64,000 bases of DNA from Colwellia sp. MB3u-45 (GCF_014077005.1 NZ_JACGVC010000045.1:62001-126000), one strand, 5' to 3'; positions 43,989 through 54,916 are shown, numbered from the stretch's first letter. Program-made: numbers and translations. The notes: generated from the sequence alone by a model not told the origin.

Positions 43989-44835
43989 CCTAATACTTAA
44001 TGACATGAATAATAAAATGAAGAGCAAAATGGACAGAGATTTGGAACATAATATCAACCAAAGTAGCGATGAAAGTGGCGATAGAAGTAGCGATGAAAAT
44101 GCGGTAACACCTAAGCTTCCTTTAGGCTTAGAATGTCGCCAGCTAAGTAAATCTTATCAACAAGGTCCGGTGACCACAGCCGTATTATCCAAGCTTGATT
44201 TGGCCATTGAAGCCGGAGAGTTAGTGGCTATTGTTGGCCGTTCGGGCTGCGGAAAAAGTACCTTTTTGCACTTAGCTGGCGCGTTAGACACGCCAAGTGC
44301 AGGCGAGGTGTTTATTAATGGGGTTAACATTCATCAATTGTCTGAAAAGCAACGGGCAAAATTTCGTAATCAACATATTGGTTTTATTTATCAGTTTCAT
44401 CATTTAATGATGGAATTTACGGCGGAAGAAAATGTCGCCATGCCGTTGTTGATACGTGGTGATAAGCCCAAAGCTGCCATGACTCAGGCTAAAGCTATGC
44501 TTGAACTAGTGGGGTTAACTCATCGCAGTCATCATCGACCTTCTGAGCTTTCGGGTGGCGAGCGTCAACGTGTTGCCATTGCTCGCGCATTAGTGACCAA
44601 GCCGTCACTTGTTTTAGCCGATGAGCCAACGGGTAATTTAGATTTTGATACCGCTGAACAAATTTTTCAGTTGTTGCAGGAGTTAAACCGGACCGTAAAT
44701 ACCAGTTTTGTCATTGTTACCCATGATTTAACCTTGGCGGCAAAAATGGATCGTCAACTGCTTTTAGATCACGGACACCTAAAGCCACTTGACGTTAATA
44801 GCGATAGTCGTATGAAAAAAAATGAGGACGCTTAG
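43981..44835 (+). CDS. lolD: Lipoprotein-releasing ABC transporter ATPase LolD
   Basis: 284 aa, about 50 longer than usual. Residues 1 to about 45 form a polar, repeat-bearing extension ([14 protein letters not shown]). The ATPase then starts at [16 protein letters not shown], with Walker [10 protein letters not shown], signature [10 protein letters not shown] and Walker [13 protein letters not shown]. The ATG at 43981 overlaps the lolC end by 8 nt; a downstream start at about codon 13 or 17 (MKSKMDRDL) is possible, which would shorten but not remove the extension. Confidence 0.94.
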   Translation: MSSLILNDMNNKMKSKMDRDLEHNINQSSDESGDRSSDENAVTPKLPLGLECRQLSKSYQQGPVTTAVLSKLDLAIEAGELVAIVGRSGCGKSTFLHLAGALDTPSAGEVFINGVNIHQLSEKQRAKFRNQHIGFIYQFHHLMMEFTAEENVAMPLLIRGDKPKAAMTQAKAMLELVGLTHRSHHRPSELSGGERQRVAIARALVTKPSLVLADEPTGNLDFDTAEQIFQLLQELNRTVNTSFVIVTHDLTLAAKMDRQLLLDHGHLKPLDVNSDSRMKKNEDA

Positions 44836-46101
44836 GTGCTAAAACCGTTAAGTGTTTTTATTGGCTTACGTTATGTGCGTAGCCGTCATAGCAAAGGGTT
44901 TTCGTCATTTATATCGGCGTCCTCAACTATTGGTATTGCCATTGGTGTGATGGTGCTGATTGTTGTGCTTTCAGCCATGAATGGTTTTGAACGGGCGTTG
45001 GCGACACATTTATTGTCAATTGTACCTCATGCTGAAGTAGTAGCGGTGAACTCACCTATTACGCAATGGCCAAAAAGCGTGGCGCGTATTGAGCAAAATC
45101 CCCATGTGATTGCCGCTGCTCCATTTGTCAAAACCCAGGGTATGATGCAAAAGTCTGCAGCACTTAAAGGTGTTGAGATCCGCGGTGTAGACGTGATGTT
45201 AGAGCCGCAGGTTTCCGCTATTTCGCGTTATATGATCGCTGGCAAGTGGCAAGACCTAATACTTGAAAATGGCGTTATTATTGGCGCCGGCATTGCTCGT
45301 AAGCTTTCGGTGCAAGTGGGCGACAAGGTTCAGTTATTACTACCCCCAGCTAATTTGAACAACCAAAAAGACAGTAAAAAACAGCAATTTCCTGTGCCTA
45401 TGACACAACAGGCCATTATTGTGGGGGTGTTCAAATTTGGTGGCACGATAGATGACACACAAGTTTTTATTAACTTAGCGAAAGCGAGTGAATTACTGGG
45501 TTATCAAGCGGATGAAGTGCAGGGCATTCGCCTAAAGGTTGATGATGTTTTTGCCGCGCCACAAATTGTTCGTGAGGTGGCTTACGATTTTGATTTTTAT
45601 GTTTACATGCTGGACTGGACACGCAGCCATGGTCATTTATTTAATGATATTCAGTTGGTACGTTTAGTGATGTTTATTGTTTTAGTGCTGGTGATTGCCG
45701 TGGCCAGTTTTAACATAGTGTCGACCTTAATTATGGCGGTAAATGAGAAGAAGTCAGACATTGCCATATTAAAAACCATGGGGGCAAAATCGAGCACTAT
45801 TATGGCTAGCTTTATGTTTCAAGGATTAATGAATGGCATTGTCGGTTGCTTACTGGGTGCTAGCTTAGGGATTTTAATTTCGTTGAATTTAACTGATATT
45901 ATCCGTGCTATAGAAGCGGCTTTATCGGTAGAGTTTTTATCTTCAGAGGTATATTTTATTGATTTTTTACCAACATTATTACGCCAACAAGATGTTATTA
46001 ACACCGTTATTACGGCCTTAATGATGAGTTTGTTAGCGACCATTTATCCGGCTTGGCGTGCAACCAAAGTAGAGCCGGCGCAAGTGTTAGGGCAAGCGTA
46101 A
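44836..46101 (+). CDS. lolE: Lipoprotein-releasing ABC transporter permease LolE
   Basis: 421 aa, GTG start directly after the lolD TAG. It begins LKPLSVFIGLRYVRSRHSKG and has the FtsX-type layout of LolC: one helix, periplasmic domain, three helices, with TMGAKSSTIMASFMFQGLMN in the coupling region. LolC and LolE are separate genes here, not a single LolF. A perfect terminator follows. Confidence 0.95.
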   Translation: MLKPLSVFIGLRYVRSRHSKGFSSFISASSTIGIAIGVMVLIVVLSAMNGFERALATHLLSIVPHAEVVAVNSPITQWPKSVARIEQNPHVIAAAPFVKTQGMMQKSAALKGVEIRGVDVMLEPQVSAISRYMIAGKWQDLILENGVIIGAGIARKLSVQVGDKVQLLLPPANLNNQKDSKKQQFPVPMTQQAIIVGVFKFGGTIDDTQVFINLAKASELLGYQADEVQGIRLKVDDVFAAPQIVREVAYDFDFYVYMLDWTRSHGHLFNDIQLVRLVMFIVLVLVIAVASFNIVSTLIMAVNEKKSDIAILKTMGAKSSTIMASFMFQGLMNGIVGCLLGASLGILISLNLTDIIRAIEAALSVEFLSSEVYFIDFLPTLLRQQDVINTVITALMMSLLATIYPAWRATKVEPAQVLGQA

Positions 46102-46130
46102 ACCTTAAGTTAAAGATAAAGTAATAAGAT

Positions 46131-46161
46131 AAAAAAATCAGACATAGCGTCTGATTTTTTT
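46131..46161. terminator. Bidirectional terminator between lolE and DUF2062 gene
   Basis: AAAAAAATCAGAC-ATAGC-GTCTGATTTTTTT: perfect 13-bp stem, serving both converging genes. Confidence 0.95.
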
Positions 46162-46177
46162 ATGATGAAGGGTTAGC

Positions 46178-46693
46178 TTAGCCTCTTCGTGCTTTGCGTT
46201 TTTTCCACTCTTTTGCGACTGAAAAGCGCCAGATGATATTTATAGTTAAATAACCTAAGAGAGCAAAAACAGCCGCAAGTACACCACAGCCGACAATAAA
46301 GGCGGGCCCGATAGTTGAAACACTATCAATTAGCCACTGCCAATTTGCTTCAAAAGTGAAGTTTCTTGTTGGTACATCGACAATCCAGGTGCCAACAACA
46401 TAACAAAAATAAAAAATTGCCGGCATAGTCAAAGGGTTAGTGATCCAAACAAGGGTAATAGATAAAGGTAGATTTGCATGTACTATAATGGCAAAGCCTG
46501 CCGCTAAAACCATTTGAAATGGCACGGGCATAAAGGCAAAAAATAAGCCGACAGCAAATGCTTTACTCACCGAACGGCGGTTCAAGTGCCACAAATTAGC
46601 GTTATGTAGTAAAGCACCAAACATTTTTAAATGTTTGTTATCTTTTATTTTTTGGTGATCAGGCATAAAGCGTTGAATTATTTTTTTGGGCAT
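46178..46693 (-). CDS. DUF2062 inner-membrane protein
   Basis: 171 aa. LWHLNRRSVSKAFAVGLFFA then FMPVPFQMVLA is the DUF2062 signature, followed by two or three more helices and ALVWITNPLTMPAIFY-like text (LSITLVWITNPLTMPAIFYF). Function unknown. It stands divergent to comEC, 46 nt away, an arrangement common in this group. Confidence 0.9.
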   Translation of the reverse strand: MPKKIIQRFMPDHQKIKDNKHLKMFGALLHNANLWHLNRRSVSKAFAVGLFFAFMPVPFQMVLAAGFAIIVHANLPLSITLVWITNPLTMPAIFYFCYVVGTWIVDVPTRNFTFEANWQWLIDSVSTIGPAFIVGCGVLAAVFALLGYLTINIIWRFSVAKEWKKRKARRG

Positions 46694-46739
46694 AAATTAC
46701 TTTACTTAACGTTACTTGGCTAAATGGAAACTAATCACT

Positions 46740-49262
46740 ATGGAATGGTGGCTACTCACATTTTTTTTCAGCGCTATTTTGTCATTATTTATACCTATAG
46801 TGCCAGAGTTTTCTTTACTGCTCATTATATTATTGGTTTCATTAATATTTATCTTTATAGGTAAATTTCGCTTTATGGCTATTGCGCTATTCGCCGTTGT
46901 TTGGATTTTAATTGCTGGCAGCCAATATCAAGATACCTTAGCGCAAAATAACATCAAGCTTGATCAGTTACATAAAAAAGTTCATCTAATTCAAGGTGAA
47001 GTGAGTAATATTGTTCATATAAAATCTGGTAGTAGTCGTTTTAACTTTTTAGTTAGCCATTGGCAAGGTCGAAAGATTAATGAAAAATTTAAGGTTCGCT
47101 TAACTTGGAAGGCGCCAGACAAACCTCTGCTGCAGGGACAAAAGTGGCAATTAGCGGTAAAACTTAAACCTGCGCATGGCTTGGCTAATATCGGTGGTTT
47201 TAATTACCAAGTCTGGTTGCGGCAGCAACAAATAGTCGCCACTGGCTATGTTAAGACTAAAACTAAAACTAAAATCAAAGCCGAAACACAGACTAAAAAG
47301 CAAAATATTTTATTGCATCAGCAAATTAGCTGGCGTCAATATTTGTATCAAAAATTATCTGTTGTGTTAGCTGATAAACCCCTGGGGGCGCTAATTTTAG
47401 CTTTGGGTTTTGGTGAGCGGGGAGAGTTAACGCGCGAGCATTGGCGAGTGCTTTCTGCAACGGCAACTCAACACCTTATTGCTATTTCTGGCTTGCATAT
47501 CGGCATAGTAGCTTTTGCAAGCTTGATTTTTATACGCACGGTTATTCGTTTATTGCCCTTGAGTTCACTGTTGTCGACGCCTTGGCAACTGAAACTGATG
47601 CAAATAAACTTAAGCTATGCTCCGATTCTGTGTAGTGGTGTTATGGCATGGTATTACGCCTATCTGGCGGGTTTTTCTATTCCTACCTTACGTGCTTTGG
47701 TGATGTTGTTATTGTTTTGGTCACTTAAAATGATGCACTTAAAGGTAACACTGTTACCTTGGTTATTACTGGCCGTTTTAATTATTTTACTGGTTTGGCC
47801 GCTTAGCTTACTCAGTGCGAGTTTTTGGTTATCCATATCAGCACTCGTCATTATTTTTTCGACATTTTCACGTTTTTCCATGCGCACGATAGCACCAGTC
47901 TTAACGAGAGATAAAATATCATTATTAACACTTGAACCCTTGCCTGAAACTAGGCTTAAAAAGCAATGGCATGGCGTTAAAACGCGGGTGTTACTTTGGC
48001 TTAAAACCTTGCTTGTTATGCAACTAGCACTGACGATAGCGATGTTGCCCATAGCCGCATCGCTAAACTATCAACTACCGTTAGCCGCTTTTTTTGCCAA
48101 TATAGTCGCTGTACCTTTGATGAGTGTGACGGTTATTCCTTTAACGCTGCTGGCGGTTATTGCTTTGCCATTTAGTCTTTGGTTAGCACATTTTTTTACT
48201 GATTTAGCCTTACTCAGTTTGTCATATGTTTGGCAATGGTTGCTTTATTTGGCTAGCGCAGAGTGGGCAGTTTTTGCTATTTCATATCAGCAAATACAAG
48301 CCATGATGGTATTTTTTGTCATGATTGCATTGGCGGTGTTTTTTCGACTCACTAAGGCTAAGTTTATTGCCGCGCTGAGTTTATTTATAACGGCGGTTGG
48401 TATCGATTTTTTTAGTGCTGAACAGCAGCAAGAGTGGCGTTTGTCAGTGCTTGATGTGGGTCATGGTCTTGCCGTTGTTATTGAAAAAAATCATCATGTT
48501 TTTCTCTACGATACCGGTGCCAGTTATCCCAGTGGTTTTAATATGGCTGATGCGGCTATATTACCCTATTTAAAGCATCAAGGTTATCAAGCGATTGATG
48601 GAGTGATCATCAGCCATAACGACAATGATCATGCTGGAGGCTTACGTCACTTACGCGCTAAAATGGCTATTAAGCGTGTTATTGCTAACGATCTAGCGTT
48701 AAAACCTGACCGCCATTGTATCTCGGGACAGCGCTTTACTTGGCAAGGCTTGGTTTTTGAAGTGCTGTCGCCAATGCAGGCCGATGGTGATAAAAATGAT
48801 GACTCGTGCGTAGTAACCATTAGCGATGGTTTTCATCGTGTATTATTACCGGGCGATATTTCGATAAAACAAGAAAAACGGCTATTAAATATGGCGGGCA
48901 TGGCTAAGAAACTCAGCAGTGACATTTTGATTGCCCCACACCATGGCTCAAAATCATCGTCTAGTCGTGGTTTTTTAACAGCGGTTATGCCACGTTATGT
49001 AGTATTTAGTACCGGTTATTTAAACCGTTGGCAGATGCCATCTGATGAAATAATGGGCCGATATAACAGTTTTGATATTACGACTTTTAATACCGTCGAT
49101 GAAGGGATGGTGACCTTTAAGTTTAGTCAAACCACGGGTGGTGCAAATATTGACTCTAGTGCTAATGATAATAAAGGCAATATTGCAGATACTGTTATTG
49201 ATGCTAGCGTTGAAGTGATAAGTTATCGAGACGATATTCGGCCTTATTGGTTTGTAAATTGA
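46740..49262 (+). CDS. comEC: DNA internalization competence protein ComEC/Rec2
   Basis: 840 aa from ATG 46740 (MEWWLLTFFFSAIL); an earlier TTG at 46716 is in frame but less likely. Layout: N-terminal helices, DUF4131 soluble part, a ComEC channel domain with ATQHLIAISGLHIGIVAFAS and about eight helices, and a C-terminal metallo-beta-lactamase domain (LDVGHGLAVVIE, VIISHNDNDHAGGLRHL, APHHGSKSSSS). It passes single-stranded DNA across the inner membrane, so natural competence genes may exist in this strain. A polar TKTKTKIKAETQTKK insert lies near residue 180. Confidence 0.95.
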   Translation: MEWWLLTFFFSAILSLFIPIVPEFSLLLIILLVSLIFIFIGKFRFMAIALFAVVWILIAGSQYQDTLAQNNIKLDQLHKKVHLIQGEVSNIVHIKSGSSRFNFLVSHWQGRKINEKFKVRLTWKAPDKPLLQGQKWQLAVKLKPAHGLANIGGFNYQVWLRQQQIVATGYVKTKTKTKIKAETQTKKQNILLHQQISWRQYLYQKLSVVLADKPLGALILALGFGERGELTREHWRVLSATATQHLIAISGLHIGIVAFASLIFIRTVIRLLPLSSLLSTPWQLKLMQINLSYAPILCSGVMAWYYAYLAGFSIPTLRALVMLLLFWSLKMMHLKVTLLPWLLLAVLIILLVWPLSLLSASFWLSISALVIIFSTFSRFSMRTIAPVLTRDKISLLTLEPLPETRLKKQWHGVKTRVLLWLKTLLVMQLALTIAMLPIAASLNYQLPLAAFFANIVAVPLMSVTVIPLTLLAVIALPFSLWLAHFFTDLALLSLSYVWQWLLYLASAEWAVFAISYQQIQAMMVFFVMIALAVFFRLTKAKFIAALSLFITAVGIDFFSAEQQQEWRLSVLDVGHGLAVVIEKNHHVFLYDTGASYPSGFNMADAAILPYLKHQGYQAIDGVIISHNDNDHAGGLRHLRAKMAIKRVIANDLALKPDRHCISGQRFTWQGLVFEVLSPMQADGDKNDDSCVVTISDGFHRVLLPGDISIKQEKRLLNMAGMAKKLSSDILIAPHHGSKSSSSRGFLTAVMPRYVVFSTGYLNRWQMPSDEIMGRYNSFDITTFNTVDEGMVTFKFSQTTGGANIDSSANDNKGNIADTVIDASVEVISYRDDIRPYWFVN

Positions 49263-49441
49263 TCACTTTATTCAGCTATTTCTACGCTAATGAGTGGATT
49301 TATATCGCCGATAAAAGTTTATCAGTTGGTTGATGGGCAAAATAACGCTAAAATACCGACGATTTACTAATAAGACAGAATAAAACAGAATAAAACAATC
49401 CCCGCAGGGATAAGATTTTTTGATAACGCATGAGAGCATGA

Positions 49442-51205
49442 ATGTCGACAACACTATCAGCACCGACTACAGAAAATACCACAAAACAAAATTTTAAGCG
49501 TTTATTGGCTTATGCTAAAGCCTATAAGGCCGCAGCCGTTGTTTCTATTTTAGGCATGTTAGGTTATGCCGCGATTGACAGCTTTGTATTTTCCCAACTG
49601 CAACCACTTATCGACAAAGGCCTTGATGGGCAAGATCCCGCATTTATGAAATGGGCGCCATTTGTTATTGTGCTGATGTTTATTCTGCGCGGAATTTGCC
49701 ACTTTGCGGGTAACTACACCTTAGCTTGGTTAGGTAATAATGTGGTGGCCAATATTCGTCAGGAGTTGTTTGAACATGTGATGTCTATGCCCGTGGCTTA
49801 TCACGATAAAGAATCTACCGGCAGTTTGATCTCAAAATTAACGTTTGATACCGAACAAGTGCTCAGTGCTGTTTCTAAAGCGTTATTGACTTTAGTGCAG
49901 CAAGGCGCCTTTGTGCTGGGCTTACTGATTGTTATGTTTTATAACAGTTGGCAGTTAGCGTCGATATTTTTACTGATCACCCCGGTTATTGCGGGCATAG
50001 TTACCGTGATTTCAGGTCGTTTTCGTCAAATAAGTAAAGGTATTCAAAATGCCATGGGCGAGGTAACAACGGCGGCAGAGCAAACCTTTAATGGTCATAA
50101 AGTGGTCTTAACCTTTGATGGTCAACAACGAGAGTTTGACCGTTTTGCCAAAATTAATAAACATAATCGCCAACAACGGATGAAAATGGTGGCGACACAA
50201 GCGGCCAGTGTCCCTATTATTCAAATTATTGCTTCGTTTGCCTTAGCGTTTGTTTTATATGTTGCCAACCTTGATTCGATGCGAGCAGATATTTCAGCCG
50301 GGGTTTTTATGACGGTATTAATGTGTATGGTAACCCTGCTTAGACCTTTAAAACTGTTGACAACGGTGAATAGTGAATTTCAAAAAGGCATGGCGGCCTG
50401 TGTCAGTATTTTCGCGGTACTTGATCAAGAAAAAGAACATGACACTGGTACTATCGCAATAGCACGTGCAAAAGGCACTTTAGCGTTTGAACACGTTAAT
50501 TTTCTTTATAATAAAGACAAAGAAAAACAGGCACTAACCGACTTAAGTTTTACCGCTAATGTGGGTGAAACTGTGGCTTTAGTGGGTCGCTCTGGTAGTG
50601 GTAAATCTACCGCGAGCGCCTTATTATTAAGATTTTACACGGCGACAACCGGCAAGGTGTTAATCGATGGTAAAGACATTAAAGATTACAAACTGAAAGA
50701 CTTACGCAAGCAATTTGCCTATGTTTCTCAACAAGTGGTGTTGTTTAACGATTCAATCGCTAATAATATTGCTTATGGCAAACCCCATGCGACACGCGAA
50801 GAAGTTGAAGACGCGGCACGTAAAGCCCATGTGATGGAGTTTGTCGAAGACTTACCTGAAGGACTAGATACTAATATTGGCGACAATGGTGCGATGTTAT
50901 CGGGTGGTCAACGCCAACGTGTAGCGATTGCGCGCGCATTATTATGTGATGCCCCTTTCTTAATTTTAGATGAAGCCACCAGTGCTTTAGACACTGAATC
51001 TGAACGTCATATTCAAGACGCGTTAAGCGCATTACAAAAAAACCGCACTTGTATCGTTATTGCTCATCGTTTATCAACCATAGAAAGTGCGGATAAAATT
51101 ATTGTTATGGAACAAGGGCAAATAAAAGAGCAAGGCGATCATCAAGCTTTATTAGCGAAAGACGGCGCTTATGCTCAGTTACATAAATTTCAATTTGGTG
51201 CCTAG
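49442..51205 (+). CDS. msbA: Lipid A export ABC transporter MsbA
   Basis: 587 aa. Six N-terminal helices (type IV exporter) followed by the ATPase: Walker A LVGRSGSGKSTA, signature [16 protein letters not shown], Walker B FLILDEATSALD and H-loop IAHRLST. It flips core-lipid A across the inner membrane. It is followed by lpxK after 38 nt, then the Trm112-family and kdsB genes, the usual lipopolysaccharide cluster. Confidence 0.96.
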   Translation: MSTTLSAPTTENTTKQNFKRLLAYAKAYKAAAVVSILGMLGYAAIDSFVFSQLQPLIDKGLDGQDPAFMKWAPFVIVLMFILRGICHFAGNYTLAWLGNNVVANIRQELFEHVMSMPVAYHDKESTGSLISKLTFDTEQVLSAVSKALLTLVQQGAFVLGLLIVMFYNSWQLASIFLLITPVIAGIVTVISGRFRQISKGIQNAMGEVTTAAEQTFNGHKVVLTFDGQQREFDRFAKINKHNRQQRMKMVATQAASVPIIQIIASFALAFVLYVANLDSMRADISAGVFMTVLMCMVTLLRPLKLLTTVNSEFQKGMAACVSIFAVLDQEKEHDTGTIAIARAKGTLAFEHVNFLYNKDKEKQALTDLSFTANVGETVALVGRSGSGKSTASALLLRFYTATTGKVLIDGKDIKDYKLKDLRKQFAYVSQQVVLFNDSIANNIAYGKPHATREEVEDAARKAHVMEFVEDLPEGLDTNIGDNGAMLSGGQRQRVAIARALLCDAPFLILDEATSALDTESERHIQDALSALQKNRTCIVIAHRLSTIESADKIIVMEQGQIKEQGDHQALLAKDGAYAQLHKFQFGA

Positions 51206-51243
51206 TTCACTATGTATTTAATCCATTATTTTGGCTATACATT

Positions 51244-52323
51244 ATGCGCCTAATTGAAAAGGTTTGGTTTCAAGGGCATCCAGCAAAATGGCTAATGGTG
51301 CCGCTTTTGCTGCCATTGAGCTTTATTTTTGCGCTAGTGAGTTTTTTTCGCCGTTTAGCTTATCAGGTCGGGCTATGTAAACAGATCAAAATGTCAGTGC
51401 CCGTGGTTGTTGTGGGTAATATCGGTATTGGTGGTAATGGCAAAACACCGGTTAGCTTATATTTAGTTGAAAAACTTACCGAGCAAGGTATAAAAGTGGG
51501 CGTGGTAAGTCGCGGTTATGGCTCAAAATCGCCTTATTATCCGTATCAAGTTAGCGATGAAAGCAGCGCTGAGCAAGCAGGAGATGAGCCGTTATTAATC
51601 TTTCAACGCAGCGGCGTTCCTGTGGTTATCGGCGCAAATAGAATTCAAGCTTGCCAGTGCTTAATTGAGCAAGGCTGTGAATTGATTATTGCCGATGATG
51701 GACTACAACATTATCGTTTGGCGCGAGATTACGAGTTTGTGGTCGTTGATGGTAAACGTTTATTTGGTAACGGTTTATTATTACCAGCAGGGCCATTACG
51801 CGAGACAAAACGCAGAATAAAACGTGCCGATTGTGTTATTGTTAATGGCATGAGTGTATGGCAAAAACAAGCGAGTAATCTAGCGTTACCGGTATTAACT
51901 ATGCAGTTACAGGCAAGGTATGTCATCAATATTAAAACCGGTAAGTGTGTTGAAATCGATACTTTTTTAGCGCAAAACCTTGCTAGCGATAAACCTATTA
52001 ATGCGCTAGCAGGTATTGGCGACCCTAAACGCTTTTTCAACACCCTTGAGCAAGTAGGCTTTACGTTAGCCATGACTAAAGGCTTTATTGATCATCAAGC
52101 CTTTTCAGCGCAAGATTTACAGCAGTTCTCTAGTGATATGCCGTTATTAATGACCGAAAAAGATGCCGTTAAATGTGCTGACTTTGCCCAAGAACATTAC
52201 TGGTATTTACCGGTTGACGCCGTATTTGCAACAAATAATGATAGTGCCGCTATGGCGAGCGAAATCGCTAACATTGCTGCACTTGCTAGCAAGCCGCATG
52301 AGTTATCAACTAAAAGCTGCTAG
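51244..52323 (+). CDS. lpxK: Tetraacyldisaccharide 4'-kinase
   Basis: 359 aa. [20 protein letters not shown] is the P-loop of LpxK, and [20 protein letters not shown] is the catalytic DDGLQH motif. It phosphorylates the lipid A precursor at the 4' position. The 3' end is followed by a short tandem repeat (52322-52375). Confidence 0.96.
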   Translation: MRLIEKVWFQGHPAKWLMVPLLLPLSFIFALVSFFRRLAYQVGLCKQIKMSVPVVVVGNIGIGGNGKTPVSLYLVEKLTEQGIKVGVVSRGYGSKSPYYPYQVSDESSAEQAGDEPLLIFQRSGVPVVIGANRIQACQCLIEQGCELIIADDGLQHYRLARDYEFVVVDGKRLFGNGLLLPAGPLRETKRRIKRADCVIVNGMSVWQKQASNLALPVLTMQLQARYVINIKTGKCVEIDTFLAQNLASDKPINALAGIGDPKRFFNTLEQVGFTLAMTKGFIDHQAFSAQDLQQFSSDMPLLMTEKDAVKCADFAQEHYWYLPVDAVFATNNDSAAMASEIANIAALASKPHELSTKSC

Positions 52324-52378
52324 AGCTAACAGAACTGACAGAGCTAACAGAACTGAAAGAGTTAATAAGAACTGACAG
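52322..52378. repeat. Short tandem repeat after lpxK
   Basis: Three diverged copies of an 18-base unit of type AGAGCTAACAGAACTGAC. No effect on a gene is evident. Confidence 0.7.
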
Positions 52379-52430
52379 GATTTTAACGCTTGATGCACAT
52401 AGATCAAGTTTACATTTAAGAGAGAAAATA

Positions 52431-52613
52431 ATGGCGTTTGATATTAAATTAATGGAAATCCTTGCATGCCCAGTATGCAAAGGAAAATTAGACTACAACA
52501 AAGAGCAGCAAGAGTTGATTTGTAAATTCGACCGTTTGGCTTATGCGATAGAAAAAGATATTCCAGTGTTACTTGAAAGTGAAGCGCGTCGCATTACTGA
52601 AGATAATGCATAA
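52431..52613 (+). CDS. Trm112 family protein (YcaR-like)
   Basis: 60 aa. [20 protein letters not shown] and [20 protein letters not shown] are the Trm112/YcaR patterns; only the CPxC pair and the later single Cys remain. Function unclear in bacteria; it always accompanies lpxK and kdsB. Good AGAGAG site before the ATG. Confidence 0.93.
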   Translation: MAFDIKLMEILACPVCKGKLDYNKEQQELICKFDRLAYAIEKDIPVLLESEARRITEDNA

Positions 52614-52676
52614 GGTTATCGCCGAGAGTAGTATGAGTTATAGCATGATTGGAATAATCAGATTAATGAGGTTTTT

Positions 52677-53441
52677 ATGTCGTTTGTGGTAGTGATCCCT
52701 GCACGGTTTGAGTCATCACGTTTACCTGGTAAAGTGCTCGCTGATATTGCCGGTAAACCCATGGTCCAATGGGTTGTTGAAAGAGCCTTAGCTAGTGGCG
52801 CTGAGCAAGTTATTGTGGCGACCGACAGTGACGAAGTTGCTCGTGTGGTAAAAAGTTTTGGTGGTGAAGTATGTAAAACTCGTGCTGATCATCAATCAGG
52901 CACTGAACGTCTTGCTGAAGTAATGCAAAGGTATCAGTTTGCTGATGAGCAAGTTATTGTGAATGTTCAAGGGGATGAACCTTTTATTCCGGTTGAAAAC
53001 ATTGCACAAGTTGCAGATAACTTATCTAGCCAGAGCCAAGCGCGCATGGCGACATTAGCGATGAAAATTGACGATGTTGCTGAAGCATTAAACCCTAATG
53101 CGGTGAAAGTGCTATGTGATAAAAATGGTTATGCCTTGTATTTTAGTCGCGCGACTATTCCTTACGATCGAGAGCGTTTTCTTAACAATGATAACATTGA
53201 TGCCATTGGCGACTTTTATCTGCGCCACATTGGTATTTACGCTTACCGAGCCGGTTTTATTAAAGACTACGTGCAGTGGCCAACCAGCCAGTTAGAGCAA
53301 GTTGAGTCATTAGAGCAACTGCGAGTACTTTGGCAAGGTGAGAAGATTCATGTCGCTGTTGCGAAAGTACGCTTAGCGGTTGAAGGGGTTGATACGCCTG
53401 AAGATCTAGAAAAAGCCCGAGTTTACGCAAAGTCTTTATAA
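52677..53441 (+). CDS. kdsB: 3-deoxy-manno-octulosonate cytidylyltransferase
   Basis: 254 aa. [20 protein letters not shown] is the nucleotide-binding start, with VQGDEPFI and [14 protein letters not shown] as active-site motifs. It activates Kdo as CMP-Kdo for the lipopolysaccharide core. It ends the cluster msbA-lpxK-Trm112-kdsB, with a strong terminator 30 nt later. Confidence 0.97.
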   Translation: MSFVVVIPARFESSRLPGKVLADIAGKPMVQWVVERALASGAEQVIVATDSDEVARVVKSFGGEVCKTRADHQSGTERLAEVMQRYQFADEQVIVNVQGDEPFIPVENIAQVADNLSSQSQARMATLAMKIDDVAEALNPNAVKVLCDKNGYALYFSRATIPYDRERFLNNDNIDAIGDFYLRHIGIYAYRAGFIKDYVQWPTSQLEQVESLEQLRVLWQGEKIHVAVAKVRLAVEGVDTPEDLEKARVYAKSL

Positions 53442-53471
53442 AATAACTTGAGCCAATAACCTGTTTTCTCC

Positions 53472-53505
53472 AACAAAAAAGAGGCTTAATCGCCTCTTTT
53501 TTGTT
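53472..53505. terminator. kdsB terminator
   Basis: AACAAAAAAGAGGC-TTAATC-GCCTCTTTTTTGTT: perfect 14-bp stem with a T-run. Confidence 0.93.
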
Positions 53506-53630
53506 ACTTTTATTTTGTTACTTTGCTTAGTTATGTTAATTGAGAGTTGAGCCGATTTAACCACTCAAACCTTTGAACGTAATTATGGCTTTGGTATCAC
53601 ATAACGCTAGATTATTTAGGTAAATATTTG

Positions 53631-54395
53631 ATGGCACTCACCAAGAAAAAAGCTCGCTGGTTAATGGCAAGAAAAGGCTTTTTAGACATGTTACCGCTTA
53701 ATTTAGCTGTTTTGCCATGGGGTATACTCTGTGGTTCTTTGGCTGTTCAACGTGACTTTTCTGCACTTGAAGCTATTTTAATGCCGCTTATCGTATTTGC
53801 TGGCTCTGCTCAGCTTGTTGCGATTGAATTAATTGCCAACAATGCATCACTGGCGACGATCTTATTTACCACCTTTATTATTAGCTCGCGGCATTTTCTA
53901 TATGGCTTAGCATTACGAGATAAGTTAAAAGTTTTACCAACCAAGTGGCGTTATTCTTTAGGTTTTTTGTTAACTGATGAGCTATTTGCTTTGTCGAGTC
54001 ATCACAAGTCCTTTGTTGGGCAGTTAAGATTAGTTTATGCGGTTGTCGCTGGCGGCAGTTTTTATGTTTTTTGGTTGGTATGGAATGTGGCAGGCGTTAT
54101 CGCCGGCAGTTATTTACCCGACTTAACCCATTTAGGCTTAGATTTTGCGATTGCCGTCACCTTTATTGCCTTAGTGATTCCCACCATTATTAACATACCT
54201 ATTTTAGTCACTGTGCTTGTTGCCGCGCTATTATCCGTAGTGTTTAAGCTAATGCAGTTCGAATTAGATTTGGTCGCAGCCGCTTTGATTGCAATGTACT
54301 CAGGTTATTTGACTGACCGTTTTTTGCATAAAAAAAATGATGTCAATAATGCAGACAATCATAAAATATCCCCGTCAGTTAAGGACAGCAAGTGA
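53631..54395 (+). CDS. azlC: AzlC-family branched-chain amino acid exporter, large subunit
   Basis: 254 aa from ATG 53631 (a TTG three bases earlier is also in frame). Six or seven helices; GFLDMLPLNLAVLPWGILCG and VFAGSAQLVAIELI are family motifs (GxxxxxPxxxgvxPfG, FAGaaqf). With AzlD (overlapping by 4 nt) it exports valine, leucine or related amino acids. Confidence 0.9.
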   Translation: MALTKKKARWLMARKGFLDMLPLNLAVLPWGILCGSLAVQRDFSALEAILMPLIVFAGSAQLVAIELIANNASLATILFTTFIISSRHFLYGLALRDKLKVLPTKWRYSLGFLLTDELFALSSHHKSFVGQLRLVYAVVAGGSFYVFWLVWNVAGVIAGSYLPDLTHLGLDFAIAVTFIALVIPTIINIPILVTVLVAALLSVVFKLMQFELDLVAAALIAMYSGYLTDRFLHKKNDVNNADNHKISPSVKDSK

Positions 54396-54709
54396 CATTA
54401 CTTACCATTCTCCTGATGGCGGTCATCACCTTTAGCACGCGCTATTTATTTATCCACCCGCGCTTGCCTGTGCGCTTAGGGGCAAAAATGGCTAAGCTAT
54501 TAAGTTTTAGCGCACCAGCGGTGTTAACGGCTATTTGGGTACCTATTATTTTTATTCAACAAGGCCAGTTGAGTATTTCGCTGCATAATCCTTATTTAAT
54601 TGCCGCGACGTTGGCGATAGTTGCGGCGGCAAAAAGTAAAAGTATTTATTTAACCATGTTTGTGGGGCTTATTACTTTTGTTTTGAGTCGGTATATTTTA
54701 TCTCTGTAA
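54392..54709 (+). CDS. azlD: AzlD-family branched-chain amino acid exporter, small subunit
   Basis: 105 aa, GTG start overlapping the azlC stop (GTGA). Four helices, with TRYLFIHPRLPVRLGAKMAK and FSAPAVLTAIWVPIIF, the AzlD pattern. Small partner of AzlC. Confidence 0.9.
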   Translation: MTLLTILLMAVITFSTRYLFIHPRLPVRLGAKMAKLLSFSAPAVLTAIWVPIIFIQQGQLSISLHNPYLIAATLAIVAAAKSKSIYLTMFVGLITFVLSRYILSL

Positions 54710-54916
54710 TATTTTACCGCTGTAATCGCTTAACCTTGTAATTTATTGAGTGTCTTGAACCTAGTTATATTCTGCAGGTGATTTTTGTTTTTAGGGTGTT
54801 TATAGGCTGTTTATAGCTGAAAAAGTGCTGTTTATCGAATAAAGCTTGTCAGCTGATATTGGTAGCTTTTATGATGGAGTATGCCTTTTATCTGAGATTA
54901 AATTATAAATATTGCT

